From positions 1 through 64,000 of the forward strand of contig NZ_JAFBIV010000010.1 in assembly GCF_021531915.1 (NCBI RefSeq): DNA of 64,000 nucleotides, given 5' to 3'. A program made the position numbers and the translations under genes. How positions within the stretch are numbered: the first letter of the stretch is position 1; each line of letters begins with the position of its first letter. This stretch comes from Oscillibacter valericigenes. GTDB lineage: Bacteria; Bacillota; Clostridia; Oscillospirales; Oscillospiraceae. Shown piece after piece: positions 58,201 through 64,000 of this stretch. Below the pieces are notes generated by a model. The model was not told where the DNA came from. It was given only the letters and a program-made list of their open reading frames with translations, and did no database searches.

Positions 58201-59940
58201 ATGGCTTACGAACTGAAAATGCCCCAGCTGGGCCTGACCATGGAGGAGGGTACTGTCTCCAAGTGGGTCAAGCAGGAGGGCGATACCATCAAGGTCGGCG
58301 ACGTGATCGTGGAGATCACCACCGACAAGCTGACCAATGAGGTCGCCAGCGAGGTGGAAGGCACCATGCTGAAGATCGTGGCCCAGGAGGGCGACGATGT
58401 GCCTGTCAAGGGCACTCTGGCCTGGATCGGCCAGCCCGGTGAGCAGATCGGCGGCGCCGCTCCCGTGGCTGCCCCTGCTGCCCCTGCCGTGCCTTTCGCG
58501 CCCGCTGCCCCTGCTGCTCCCGCCAAGGCGGCCAGCGACACCAGCGTCATCGTCATCGGCGGCGGCCCCGGCGGCTATGTGGCTGCCATCCGTGCCGCGC
58601 AGCTGGGCGCCAAGGTCACTGTCATCGAGAAGGAGCACCTGGGCGGCACCTGCCTGAACGTGGGCTGCATCCCCACCAAGTGCCTGCTGCACTCTGCCGA
58701 GCTGGTGGAGGACATCAAGAACCAGGGCCCCGACATCGGCGTCAAGGTCACCGGCGTGGAAGTGGACTTCCCCCAGGTCATCAAGCACAAGAATGACATC
58801 TCCGCCAAGCTGACCGGCGGCGTGGCCGGCCTGCTGAAGATGAACAAGGTCAAGAAGGTCGACGGCGAGGCTACCTTCGTGGGCGAGAAGAAGCTCTCTG
58901 TCAAGAAGGCTGACGGCACCACCGAGGAGATGACCGCCGACGCCATCATCGTGGCCACCGGCTCCGTCAACTCTCAGCCTCCCATCCCCGGCCTGAAGGA
59001 GAACCCCAACTGCATCGACTCCACCGGCGCTCTGAGCCTGGAGAAGCTGCCCAAGACCATGGTGGTCATCGGCGGCGGCGTCATCGGCCTGGAGCTGGCC
59101 TGCGCCTACGCGGCCTTCGGCACCAAGATCACCGTGGTGGAGGCCATGGACCACATGCTGCCCATGCTGGACGGCGACCTGACCAAGATCGGCGTGGCCC
59201 ACATGAAGAAGATGGGCATGGAATTCAACCTGGAGTGCCCTGTGCAGTCCGTTGAGCCCTCTCCCGTGGGCGCCAAGGTGGTTTGCAAGAACAAGGCCGG
59301 CGAGACCGTCAGCTTTGAGGCGGAGAAGGTCCTGGTGGCCATCGGCCGCCGCGCCAACACCGCTTCCCTGAACCTGGAAGCCGGCGGCATCGACAATGAC
59401 CGCGGCCGCATCATCGTCAACGACAAGATGCAGACCAACGTCCCCGGTGTCTATGCCATCGGCGACTGCGTGTTTGGTCATGCTCAGCTGGCCCACACCG
59501 CTTCCGCCATGGGCGAGGTGGCTGCCGAGAACATCTGCGGCATCGAGGCCACTTACGACGAGAAGACCAACCCCACCTGCGTGTATATCGAGCCCGAGGC
59601 GGCTTCCGTCGGCCTGACCGAGGAGCAGTGCAAGGCCCAGGGCATCGAGTACAAGGTGGGCAAGTTCCCCATGAGCGCCAACGGCAAGGCCCTGATCCTC
59701 AACGGCGGCGAAGGCCTGGTGAAGATCATCGCCGGCAAGGAGTACGGCGAGATCCTGGGTATGCACATCATCGGACCCCGTGCCACCGACCTGATCGCTG
59801 AGGGTGCTCTGGCCATCGGCGAGGAGATGACTCTGGATGAGATCATCAACACCATCCACAGTCATCCCACCGTCACCGAGACCATGCGTGAGGCCGCTTT
59901 GCAGGCCGAGAAGCGCGCCATCCACACTTCCAATAAGTAA
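58201..59940 (+). CDS. acoL: Dihydrolipoamide dehydrogenase (E3) with N-terminal lipoyl domain
   Basis: E3 reoxidises dihydrolipoamide with NAD+. The 579-aa protein has an N-terminal lipoyl domain (1-78, TTDKLTNEV) and an Ala/Pro linker. The flavoprotein follows, with FAD motif VIVIGGGPGGYVAAIRAAQLGA, redox disulfide GGTCLNVGCIPTKC, NAD motif VVIGGGVIGLELACAYAAFG, VYAIGDCVFG and the C-terminal base in HSHPTVTETM. Lipoyl-E3 fusions are known in Clostridium acetoin dehydrogenase (AcoL) and some PDH complexes. GGGGAGG precedes the ATG. Confidence 0.94.
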   Translation: MAYELKMPQLGLTMEEGTVSKWVKQEGDTIKVGDVIVEITTDKLTNEVASEVEGTMLKIVAQEGDDVPVKGTLAWIGQPGEQIGGAAPVAAPAAPAVPFAPAAPAAPAKAASDTSVIVIGGGPGGYVAAIRAAQLGAKVTVIEKEHLGGTCLNVGCIPTKCLLHSAELVEDIKNQGPDIGVKVTGVEVDFPQVIKHKNDISAKLTGGVAGLLKMNKVKKVDGEATFVGEKKLSVKKADGTTEEMTADAIIVATGSVNSQPPIPGLKENPNCIDSTGALSLEKLPKTMVVIGGGVIGLELACAYAAFGTKITVVEAMDHMLPMLDGDLTKIGVAHMKKMGMEFNLECPVQSVEPSPVGAKVVCKNKAGETVSFEAEKVLVAIGRRANTASLNLEAGGIDNDRGRIIVNDKMQTNVPGVYAIGDCVFGHAQLAHTASAMGEVAAENICGIEATYDEKTNPTCVYIEPEAASVGLTEEQCKAQGIEYKVGKFPMSANGKALILNGGEGLVKIIAGKEYGEILGMHIIGPRATDLIAEGALAIGEEMTLDEIINTIHSHPTVTETMREAALQAEKRAIHTSNK

Positions 59941-59957
59941 AAGCTGCGGAAGCAGTA

Positions 59958-59996
59958 TGGAACCTGCCCCGGACGCCATGCGTCCGGGGCAGGTCG
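59958..59996 (+). terminator. Hairpin after the dehydrogenase operon
   Basis: ACCTGCCCCGGACG pairs with CGTCCGGGGCAGGT. No T-run follows, so it may act as a 3' stabilising or factor-assisted end. Confidence 0.6.
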
Positions 59997-60029
59997 CTTG
60001 TTCACCGGCCTGAATCATAAAAAATCTTC

Positions 60030-60058
60030 TTGACAAATCCGATACGGAGTGGTATTTT
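60030..60058 (+). promoter_or_regulatory. Promoter of metY
   Basis: -35 TTGACA (60030-60035) and -10 TATTTT (60053-60058) have a 17-base spacer. The predicted start is near 60065. Confidence 0.85.
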
Positions 60059-60067
60059 TATTTCATA

Positions 60068-60088
60068 AACCAATCAACATAATAGGTT
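60068..60088 (+). promoter_or_regulatory. AACC-N13-GGTT operator-like site at the metY start
   Basis: AACCAATCAACATAATAGGTT covers the predicted transcription start. The same AACC-N13-GGTT layout, with ATAATA before GGTT, lies in the promoter of the Rrf2 gene (62167-62187 on the other strand). Confidence 0.6.
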
Positions 60089-60108
60089 GATGGAAAGAGG
60101 TGCATACC

Positions 60109-60219
60109 ATGCTGAACACCTTTACAAAGCTGCTACGCAGCAATTTCCGCTGTGGTCGAATGCTGAACTCCCGGACTGTTGAGATGGCCGGGCGTTTCGA
60201 CGCGCCCACTGTTCAATGA
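60109..60219 (+). CDS. Cysteine-containing leader peptide of metY (36 aa)
   Basis: ATG 60109 has GAAAGAGGTG upstream. The frame reads MLNTFTKLLRSNFRCGRMLN, then 16 more residues, and stops at TGA 60217-60219. A single Cys codon TGT is at 60151-60153 and Met codons follow at 60160 and 60184. The antiterminator strand CTCCCGGACTG (60168-60178) lies 15 bases after the Cys codon. The position between a consensus promoter and a terminator argues for a regulatory uORF. I recognise no named family. Confidence 0.65.
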   Translation: MLNTFTKLLRSNFRCGRMLNSRTVEMAGRFDAPTVQ

Positions 60220-60286
60220 GACGTTCATAGGTGAACCTCAATTTGGCCATACGCAGTCCGGGAGCGAAATTCGCCCCGGCTTTTTT
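60168..60286 (+). promoter_or_regulatory. metY leader attenuator: exclusive antiterminator and terminator helices
   Basis: CTCCCGGACTG (60168-60178) is perfectly complementary to CAGTCCGGGAG (60254-60264). The latter overlaps the 5' arm of an intrinsic terminator (CCGGG-A-GCGA, AAT loop, TCGCCCCGG, then C and six T; 60258-60286). Only one helix can form at a time. A further short helix CCCGG/CCGGG (60170-60192) could occupy the antiterminator strand. No S-box or T-box consensus is seen. Confidence 0.75.
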
Positions 60287-60326
60287 CGTATCCAAATTTA
60301 AATTCTATGATGAAAGAGGTATTACC

Positions 60327-61610
60327 ATGAGTAACTATAAATTTGAAACGCTGCAGCTCCACGTCGGTCAGGAACAGCCCGATCCCGCCACCGATGCCCG
60401 TGCCGTGCCTATCTACCAGACCACTTCTTATGTGTTCCGCAACTCCGCCCATGCCGCCGCCCGGTTCGGCCTGGCGGACGCCGGCAACATCTACGGCCGT
60501 CTGACCAACTCCACCCAGGACGTGCTGGAAAAGCGCATCGCGGCCCTGGAGGGCGGCGTGGCGGCCCTGGCCCTGGCCTCCGGCGCGGCGGCCATCACCT
60601 ACACCATTCAGGCCCTGGCTCAGGCCGGCGACCACATCGTGGCCCAGAAGACCATCTACGGCGGCAGCTACAACCTGCTGGCCCACACCCTGCCCCAGTT
60701 CGGCGTGACGACCACCTTTGTGAACGCCCATGACCTCGCCGAAGTGGAAAGCGCCATTCAGGACAACACCAAGGCCATCTATCTGGAGACTCTGGGCAAC
60801 CCCAACAGCGACATCCCCGACATTGACGCCATCGCCGAAATCGCCCACAAGCACGGCCTGCCTCTGGTGATCGACAACACCTTCGGCACGCCCTACCTGA
60901 TCCGGCCCATCGAGCACGGCGCCGACATCGTGGTCCACTCCGCCACCAAATTCATCGGCGGCCACGGCACCACCCTGGGCGGCATCATCGTGGACAGCGG
61001 AAAGTTTGACTGGAAGGCCAGCGGCAAGTACGCTCCCATCGCGGCCCCCAATCCCAGCTACCACGGCGTCTCCTTCGTGGATGCCGCCGGTCCCGCCGCC
61101 TTCGTCACCTACATCCGGGCCATCCTCCTGCGGGATACCGGCGCCACCATCTCCCCCTTCAACGCGTTCCTGCTGCTTCAGGGCGTGGAGACCCTGTCTC
61201 TGCGGCTGGACCGCCACGCGGAAAACACCAAAAAGGTGGTGGAGTATCTGGCGAATCATCCCCAGGTGGAACACGTCAACCACCCCAGCCTGCCCGACCA
61301 TCCCGACCACGCGCTGTACGAGAAGTATTTTCCCAACGGCGGCGCGTCCATCTTCACCTTTGAAATCAAGGGAGGCCAGGCCGAGGCCCACAAGTTCATC
61401 GACAACCTGGAAATTTTCTCCCTGCTGGCCAACGTGGCGGATGTGAAGAGCCTGGTCATCCACCCCGCCACCACCACCCACTCCCAGCTCAGCCCTGAGG
61501 AGCTGCTGGATCAGGGCATCAAGCCCAACACCATCCGCCTCTCCATCGGCACCGAGCACATCGACGACATCGTCGCCGACCTGGAGAAGGGGTTTGCGGC
61601 GGTGCAGTAA
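60327..61610 (+). CDS. metY: O-acetylhomoserine / O-acetylserine sulfhydrylase (PLP)
   Basis: MetY makes homocysteine from O-acetylhomoserine and sulfide, and some members also act on O-acetylserine. ATG 60327 with GAAAGAGGT gives MSNYKFETLQLHVGQEQPDPATDARAVPIYQTTSYVF, 427 aa, the usual length. The PLP lysine lies in VVHSATKFIGGHGTTLGGIIVD, preceded by LPLVIDNTFGTPYLIRPIEHGAD. QHxSxxL-type residues near the C-terminus (TTTHSQLSPEEL) are typical. It is preceded by the attenuator-like leader and an operator-like site. Confidence 0.94.
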   Translation: MSNYKFETLQLHVGQEQPDPATDARAVPIYQTTSYVFRNSAHAAARFGLADAGNIYGRLTNSTQDVLEKRIAALEGGVAALALASGAAAITYTIQALAQAGDHIVAQKTIYGGSYNLLAHTLPQFGVTTTFVNAHDLAEVESAIQDNTKAIYLETLGNPNSDIPDIDAIAEIAHKHGLPLVIDNTFGTPYLIRPIEHGADIVVHSATKFIGGHGTTLGGIIVDSGKFDWKASGKYAPIAAPNPSYHGVSFVDAAGPAAFVTYIRAILLRDTGATISPFNAFLLLQGVETLSLRLDRHAENTKKVVEYLANHPQVEHVNHPSLPDHPDHALYEKYFPNGGASIFTFEIKGGQAEAHKFIDNLEIFSLLANVADVKSLVIHPATTTHSQLSPEELLDQGIKPNTIRLSIGTEHIDDIVADLEKGFAAVQ

Positions 61611-61660
61611 CGGCTTGCAACAGGGCAGGGAAGCGCTGTACAAGCATGCAGATCAAAAAA

Positions 61661-61705
61661 ACACAAGCCGGTGAGGAAACACCCTCACCGGCTTGTGTGC
61701 TTATT
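61661..61705. terminator. Bidirectional terminator between metY and the Rrf2 gene
   Basis: The 16-bp stem ACACAAGCCGGTGAGG/CCTCACCGGCTTGTGT has a run of seven T on the minus-strand side and a weaker one on plus. Confidence 0.9.
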
Positions 61706-61710
61706 TTCCA

Positions 61711-62142
61711 TCAGATCACGTAAAAATCTCCCGAGGCATCCTTTTTCATCAGGTCCGCAATGGTGACGCGGCCCAAATAGTCACTGATGACCTTGTCCAG
61801 TCCCTGCCACAGGGAGAGAGTACGGCATTCTGCTGCCCGGGGACAGGCGGACGCGCCCGGTTCCAGGCAGGATACCGGCGCCAGGGAATCCTCCGTCAGC
61901 CGCAGGATATCGCCCACCGTATACTGCTCCGGTGTCCTGGTCAGCTGATAACCGCCGCCCTTGCCCCGCACACCGTTCAGCAGCTTCGCCTTCACCAGGA
62001 GCTTGATGATGCTCTCCAGATACTTTTCTGAAATTTCCTGCCGCTCCGCAATTACCTTCAGCGGAACAAATCCGTCTGTCTGGTGCTCTGCAAGATCTAT
62101 CATGACCCGCAGCGCATAGCGGCCCTTTGTGGAAATCAGCAT
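61711..62142 (-). CDS. Rrf2-family regulator (CymR/IscR-like) with three cysteines
   Basis: The 143-aa protein has the Rrf2 winged helix (MLISTKGRYALRVMIDLAEHQ then ISEKYLESIIKLLVKAKLLNGVRGKGGGYQLTR, about residues 1-70). VSCLEPGASACPRAAECRT (about 90-108) places three Cys as C-x7-C-x5-C, close to the C-x5-C-x5-C [2Fe-2S] ligands of IscR. CymR of Bacillus lacks these. ATG 62142 has TTGGAGGG upstream. Flanked by metY and cysK, it probably represses sulfur assimilation as CymR does, perhaps with an Fe-S or thiol input. Its own promoter has the shared palindrome. Confidence 0.87.
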   Translation of the reverse strand: MLISTKGRYALRVMIDLAEHQTDGFVPLKVIAERQEISEKYLESIIKLLVKAKLLNGVRGKGGGYQLTRTPEQYTVGDILRLTEDSLAPVSCLEPGASACPRAAECRTLSLWQGLDKVISDYLGRVTIADLMKKDASGDFYVI

Positions 62143-62166
62143 GTCAGATCCCTCCAAGCATTGATA

Positions 62167-62200
62167 AACCTATTATACAGCATGGTTAATAGGGAATCAA
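62167..62200 (-). promoter_or_regulatory. Autoregulated promoter of the Rrf2 gene
   Basis: On the minus strand -35 TTGATT (62200-62195) and -10 TATAAT (62177-62172) have a 17-base spacer. The AACC-N13-GGTT palindrome (62167-62187) covers the -10. Confidence 0.75.
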
Positions 62201-62223
62201 CGGAAAAATTTTGAAAAGAACAC

Positions 62224-62276
62224 TTGACAAATGAATGCACACAGTCTATAATCCTAATTAACCTACTTGAAAGGTT
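62224..62276 (+). promoter_or_regulatory. Promoter and operator-like site of cysK
   Basis: -35 TTGACA (62224-62229) and -10 TATAAT (62247-62252) have a 17-base spacer. AACCTACTTGAAAGGTT (62260-62276) is an AACC/GGTT pair with 9-base spacing over the predicted start. Confidence 0.75.
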
Positions 62277-62284
62277 GGTATTAT

Positions 62285-62329
62285 ATGAGCTACAAATTGA
62301 TGCACCTCCGATGTCACCGCAGTTTCTGA
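62285..62329 (+). CDS. Cysteine-containing leader peptide of cysK (14 aa)
   Basis: ATG 62285 opens [14 protein letters not shown] and stops at TGA 62327-62329. AAAGG lies about 9 bases upstream. The Cys codon is at 62312-62314. CCTCC (62305-62309), just before the Cys codon, can pair with the cysK ribosome site GGAGG (62375-62379). Such mini-ORFs with anti-SD pairing are known upstream of sulfur genes in actinobacteria. The call rests on position and codons only. Confidence 0.5.
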   Translation: MSYKLMHLRCHRSF

Positions 62330-62387
62330 TCACGACAGACCACATTCATTACGATCTATTCAAAACGACATGCAGGAGGAAATAATC

Positions 62388-63320
62388 ATGAGTAAGATTT
62401 ATACATCCGCCGACCAGCTGATTGGTAAGACCCCGCTGCTGGAACTGGTTCACATTGAGAAGGAAGAGGGCCTGGAGGCCAAGGTCCTGGCCAAGCTGGA
62501 GTATTTCAACCCCGCCGGCAGCGTGAAGGACCGCATCGCCAAGGCCATGATCGACGACGCCGAGGCCAAGGGCCTGCTGAAGCCCGGCTCCGTGATCATT
62601 GAGCCCACCTCCGGCAACACCGGCATCGGCCTGGCCTCCGTGGCCGCCGCCCGGGGCTACCGCATCATCATCGTGATGCCGGAGACTATGAGCGTGGAGC
62701 GCCGCCAGATCATGAAGGCCTACGGTGCGGAGCTGGTGCTCACCGAGGGTGCCAAGGGCATGAAGGGTGCCATTGCCAAGGCTGATGAGCTTGCCAAGGA
62801 GATTCCGGGCAGCTTCATTCCCGGCCAGTTTGTGAACCCCGCCAACCCCGCCGTCCACAGAGCCACCACTGGCCCAGAGATCTGGGAGGACACCGATGGC
62901 AAGGTGGATATCTTCGTGGCGGGCGTCGGCACCGGCGGTACCGTCACCGGCACCGGCGAGTATCTGAAGAGCCAGAATCCCAACGTGAAAGTGGTGGCCG
63001 TGGAGCCTGCCTCTTCTCCCGTGCTGAGCAAGGGCACCGCGGGCAGCCATAAAATCCAGGGCATCGGCGCGGGCTTTGTCCCCGATGTGCTGAACACCAG
63101 CGTCTACGACGAGATCATCGCCGTGGAGAACGACGATGCTTTCGCCGCCGGCAAGCTGATCGGCAAGAAGGAAGGCGTGCTGGTGGGCATCTCCTCCGGC
63201 GCCGCCGTGTGGGCCGCCATTGAGCTTGCCAAGCGGCCGGAGAACAAGGGCAAGACCATCGTGGCCCTGCTGCCCGATACCGGCGACCGCTATCTTTCCA
63301 CCCCGCTGTTTGCGGACTGA
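62388..63320 (+). CDS. cysK: Cysteine synthase (O-acetylserine sulfhydrylase A)
   Basis: CysK joins O-acetylserine and sulfide to make cysteine. The 310-aa protein has the PLP lysine in [18 protein letters not shown], the substrate loop [21 protein letters not shown], the phosphate loop [18 protein letters not shown] and [17 protein letters not shown] 62388 has GCAGGAGGA upstream. It has its own promoter, leader ORF and terminator, and lies beside the Rrf2 regulator, as in the CymR/cysteine regulons of Firmicutes. Confidence 0.96.
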   Translation: MSKIYTSADQLIGKTPLLELVHIEKEEGLEAKVLAKLEYFNPAGSVKDRIAKAMIDDAEAKGLLKPGSVIIEPTSGNTGIGLASVAAARGYRIIIVMPETMSVERRQIMKAYGAELVLTEGAKGMKGAIAKADELAKEIPGSFIPGQFVNPANPAVHRATTGPEIWEDTDGKVDIFVAGVGTGGTVTGTGEYLKSQNPNVKVVAVEPASSPVLSKGTAGSHKIQGIGAGFVPDVLNTSVYDEIIAVENDDAFAAGKLIGKKEGVLVGISSGAAVWAAIELAKRPENKGKTIVALLPDTGDRYLSTPLFAD

Positions 63321-63381
63321 AGACTGCACCTGCGCCGGGGGCGCAGACAACTCCACCATCCCTGGATGCATGATTCAATGA

Positions 63382-63424
63382 AAACCGCCTGTCCGCTGCA
63401 TTGCAACGGACAGGCGGTTTCTTG
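63382..63424 (+). terminator. Terminator after cysK
   Basis: AAACCGCCTGTCCG pairs with CGGACAGGCGGTTT with an 11-base loop, followed by CTTG. Confidence 0.85.
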
Positions 63425-63797
63425 CAATTATTTCCATTCGATGGTGAATATTTGGCTTCTACTATATATGGTGGATAATAGGCGGCTCTGCTTTCCGTAT
63501 TTTGCGGCATTATCCCGATTATATTGTTTTTCGGCGACTTTTGTGGTCAAAATGCGGTCACGGTTCACCGGTAGAAAACTGTCCCTCACAGAAGTTTTTA
63601 AGCGGGGATATCAACGCTTGCGGTTCCCAGGAGATGTCCCGGCTCATGTTGCCGTAGTTGCGAGCAACCGGATTCCACTACGTTTATATTACATGGGTTC
63701 AGCTTCGTACTGTCAACGCCTTATCAACGCTGATCATATCATGCTTCTACAATTTATTGAAAGAAACATGGTTGCTTGCAGAATCCGTTATTTGCTA
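63425..63797. other. AT-rich gene-free segment with a guaA-like att sequence
   Basis: The GC content falls below that of the neighbours. TTATTTCCATTCGATGGTG at 63428-63446 matches the guaA 3' end (44835-44853) in 17 of 19 bases. A long open frame crosses the cysK terminator and lacks a ribosome site, so I do not call a gene. It is probably decayed mobile DNA. Confidence 0.45.
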
Positions 63798-63826
63798 TTG
63801 ACTACCGAACGATAGGTAGCTATAAT
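63798..63826 (+). promoter_or_regulatory. Promoter and operator of the TetR-type gene
   Basis: -35 TTGACT (63798-63803) and -10 TATAAT (63821-63826) have a 17-base spacer. CTACC (63802-63806) and GGTAG (63815-63819) form a palindrome in the spacer, a likely autorepression site. Confidence 0.75.
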
Positions 63827-63891
63827 GATAATGAACGGTATTGCTATCACAGCAAACAGAATGTTTTCGTCGTGATGAAGGAGAATTCGTT

Positions 63892-64000
63892 ATGGAGCGG
63901 GGAAATACAAAGCAGGAAATTCTGGACGCGGCGCTGGAGCTGTTCTCTGTGCAGGGGTTTGAAGCAACCTCTATTGCCCAGATCGCGGGTGCCGTCGGCA
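63892..64000 (+). CDS. TetR-family regulator, 5' part (cut by window end)
   Basis: ATG 63892 with GAAGGAGAA upstream opens MERGNTKQEILDAALELFSV, then QGFEATSIAQIAGAVG. This is the start of a TetR N-terminal helix-turn-helix domain. The remainder lies beyond the window, so ligand class and targets are unknown. The palindrome in its promoter fits autoregulation. Confidence 0.85.
   Translation, partial: MERGNTKQEILDAALELFSVQGFEATSIAQIAGAVG

Noticed and set aside
60065-60326. S-box (SAM) riboswitch or T-box in the metY leader
   Set aside because: The conserved S-box core and the T-box AGGGTGG motif are not present; the leader ORF with attenuator explains the structure better.
63366-63815. 149-codon ORF after cysK
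   Set aside because: It crosses the cysK terminator, lacks a ribosome site and covers AT-rich DNA that looks like decayed mobile sequence.

Overview
The window is chromosomal DNA from a high-GC, spore-forming anaerobic Firmicute. The best fit is an Oscillospiraceae gut bacterium of the Flavonifractor / Lawsonibacter / Intestinimonas kind. This rests on the SpoIIE sporulation phosphatase, strong AGGAGG ribosome sites, the Firmicute order of the nusA-infB operon, a reverse rubrerythrin and typical families. No rRNA or tRNA gene was recognised and no BLAST or HMM search was run, so family calls come from reading motifs.

Left part (1-14100). The 3' part of spoIIE and a small membrane protein come first. 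A long leftward information-processing operon follows: rimP-nusA-ylxR-ylxQ-infB, about 1 kb of repeats, then rbfA-nrnA-truB-ribF. It has a consensus promoter and a terminator-like hairpin in its leader. Short gene-end duplications occur at both infB and truB. A leftward fur-znuC-znuB metal uptake operon has a Fur-type box at its start.

Middle (14100-36700). Mostly single genes or short operons: a nucleotidyltransferase, an exported SGNH hydrolase, a MarR-controlled heterodimeric ABC exporter, a membrane-anchored XRE regulator, a MATE pump, GNAT, FtsH, RlmB, a P-type-ATPase-like pseudoenzyme, an EF-G-like GTPase and reverse rubrerythrin. A mobile-element scar with an IS3-type end follows, then Nudix and lipid kinase genes diverging from an AI-2E-family permease.

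Right part (36700-64000). A five-gene dipeptide/nickel-type ABC transporter is followed by a DUF3810 metalloprotease. A decayed integrative element lies at the 3' end of guaA. Next come glycerate kinase and an SdpI-like protein. A catabolic region (48.5-60 kb) holds two GntR regulators, a TRAP transporter, a metallo-beta-lactamase-fold hydrolase, a PPC-domain protein and a complete acetoin/2-oxoacid dehydrogenase (E1a-E1b-E2-E3). Shared operator-like palindromes suggest it is one regulon.

The last 4 kb is a sulfur amino acid module: metY, an Rrf2 regulator and cysK. metY and cysK each have a short cysteine-containing leader ORF. The metY leader contains mutually exclusive antiterminator and terminator helices, and the three promoters share an AACC/GGTT operator-like motif. 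I regard this cysteine-control system as the most interesting content. The window ends inside a TetR-type regulator gene.
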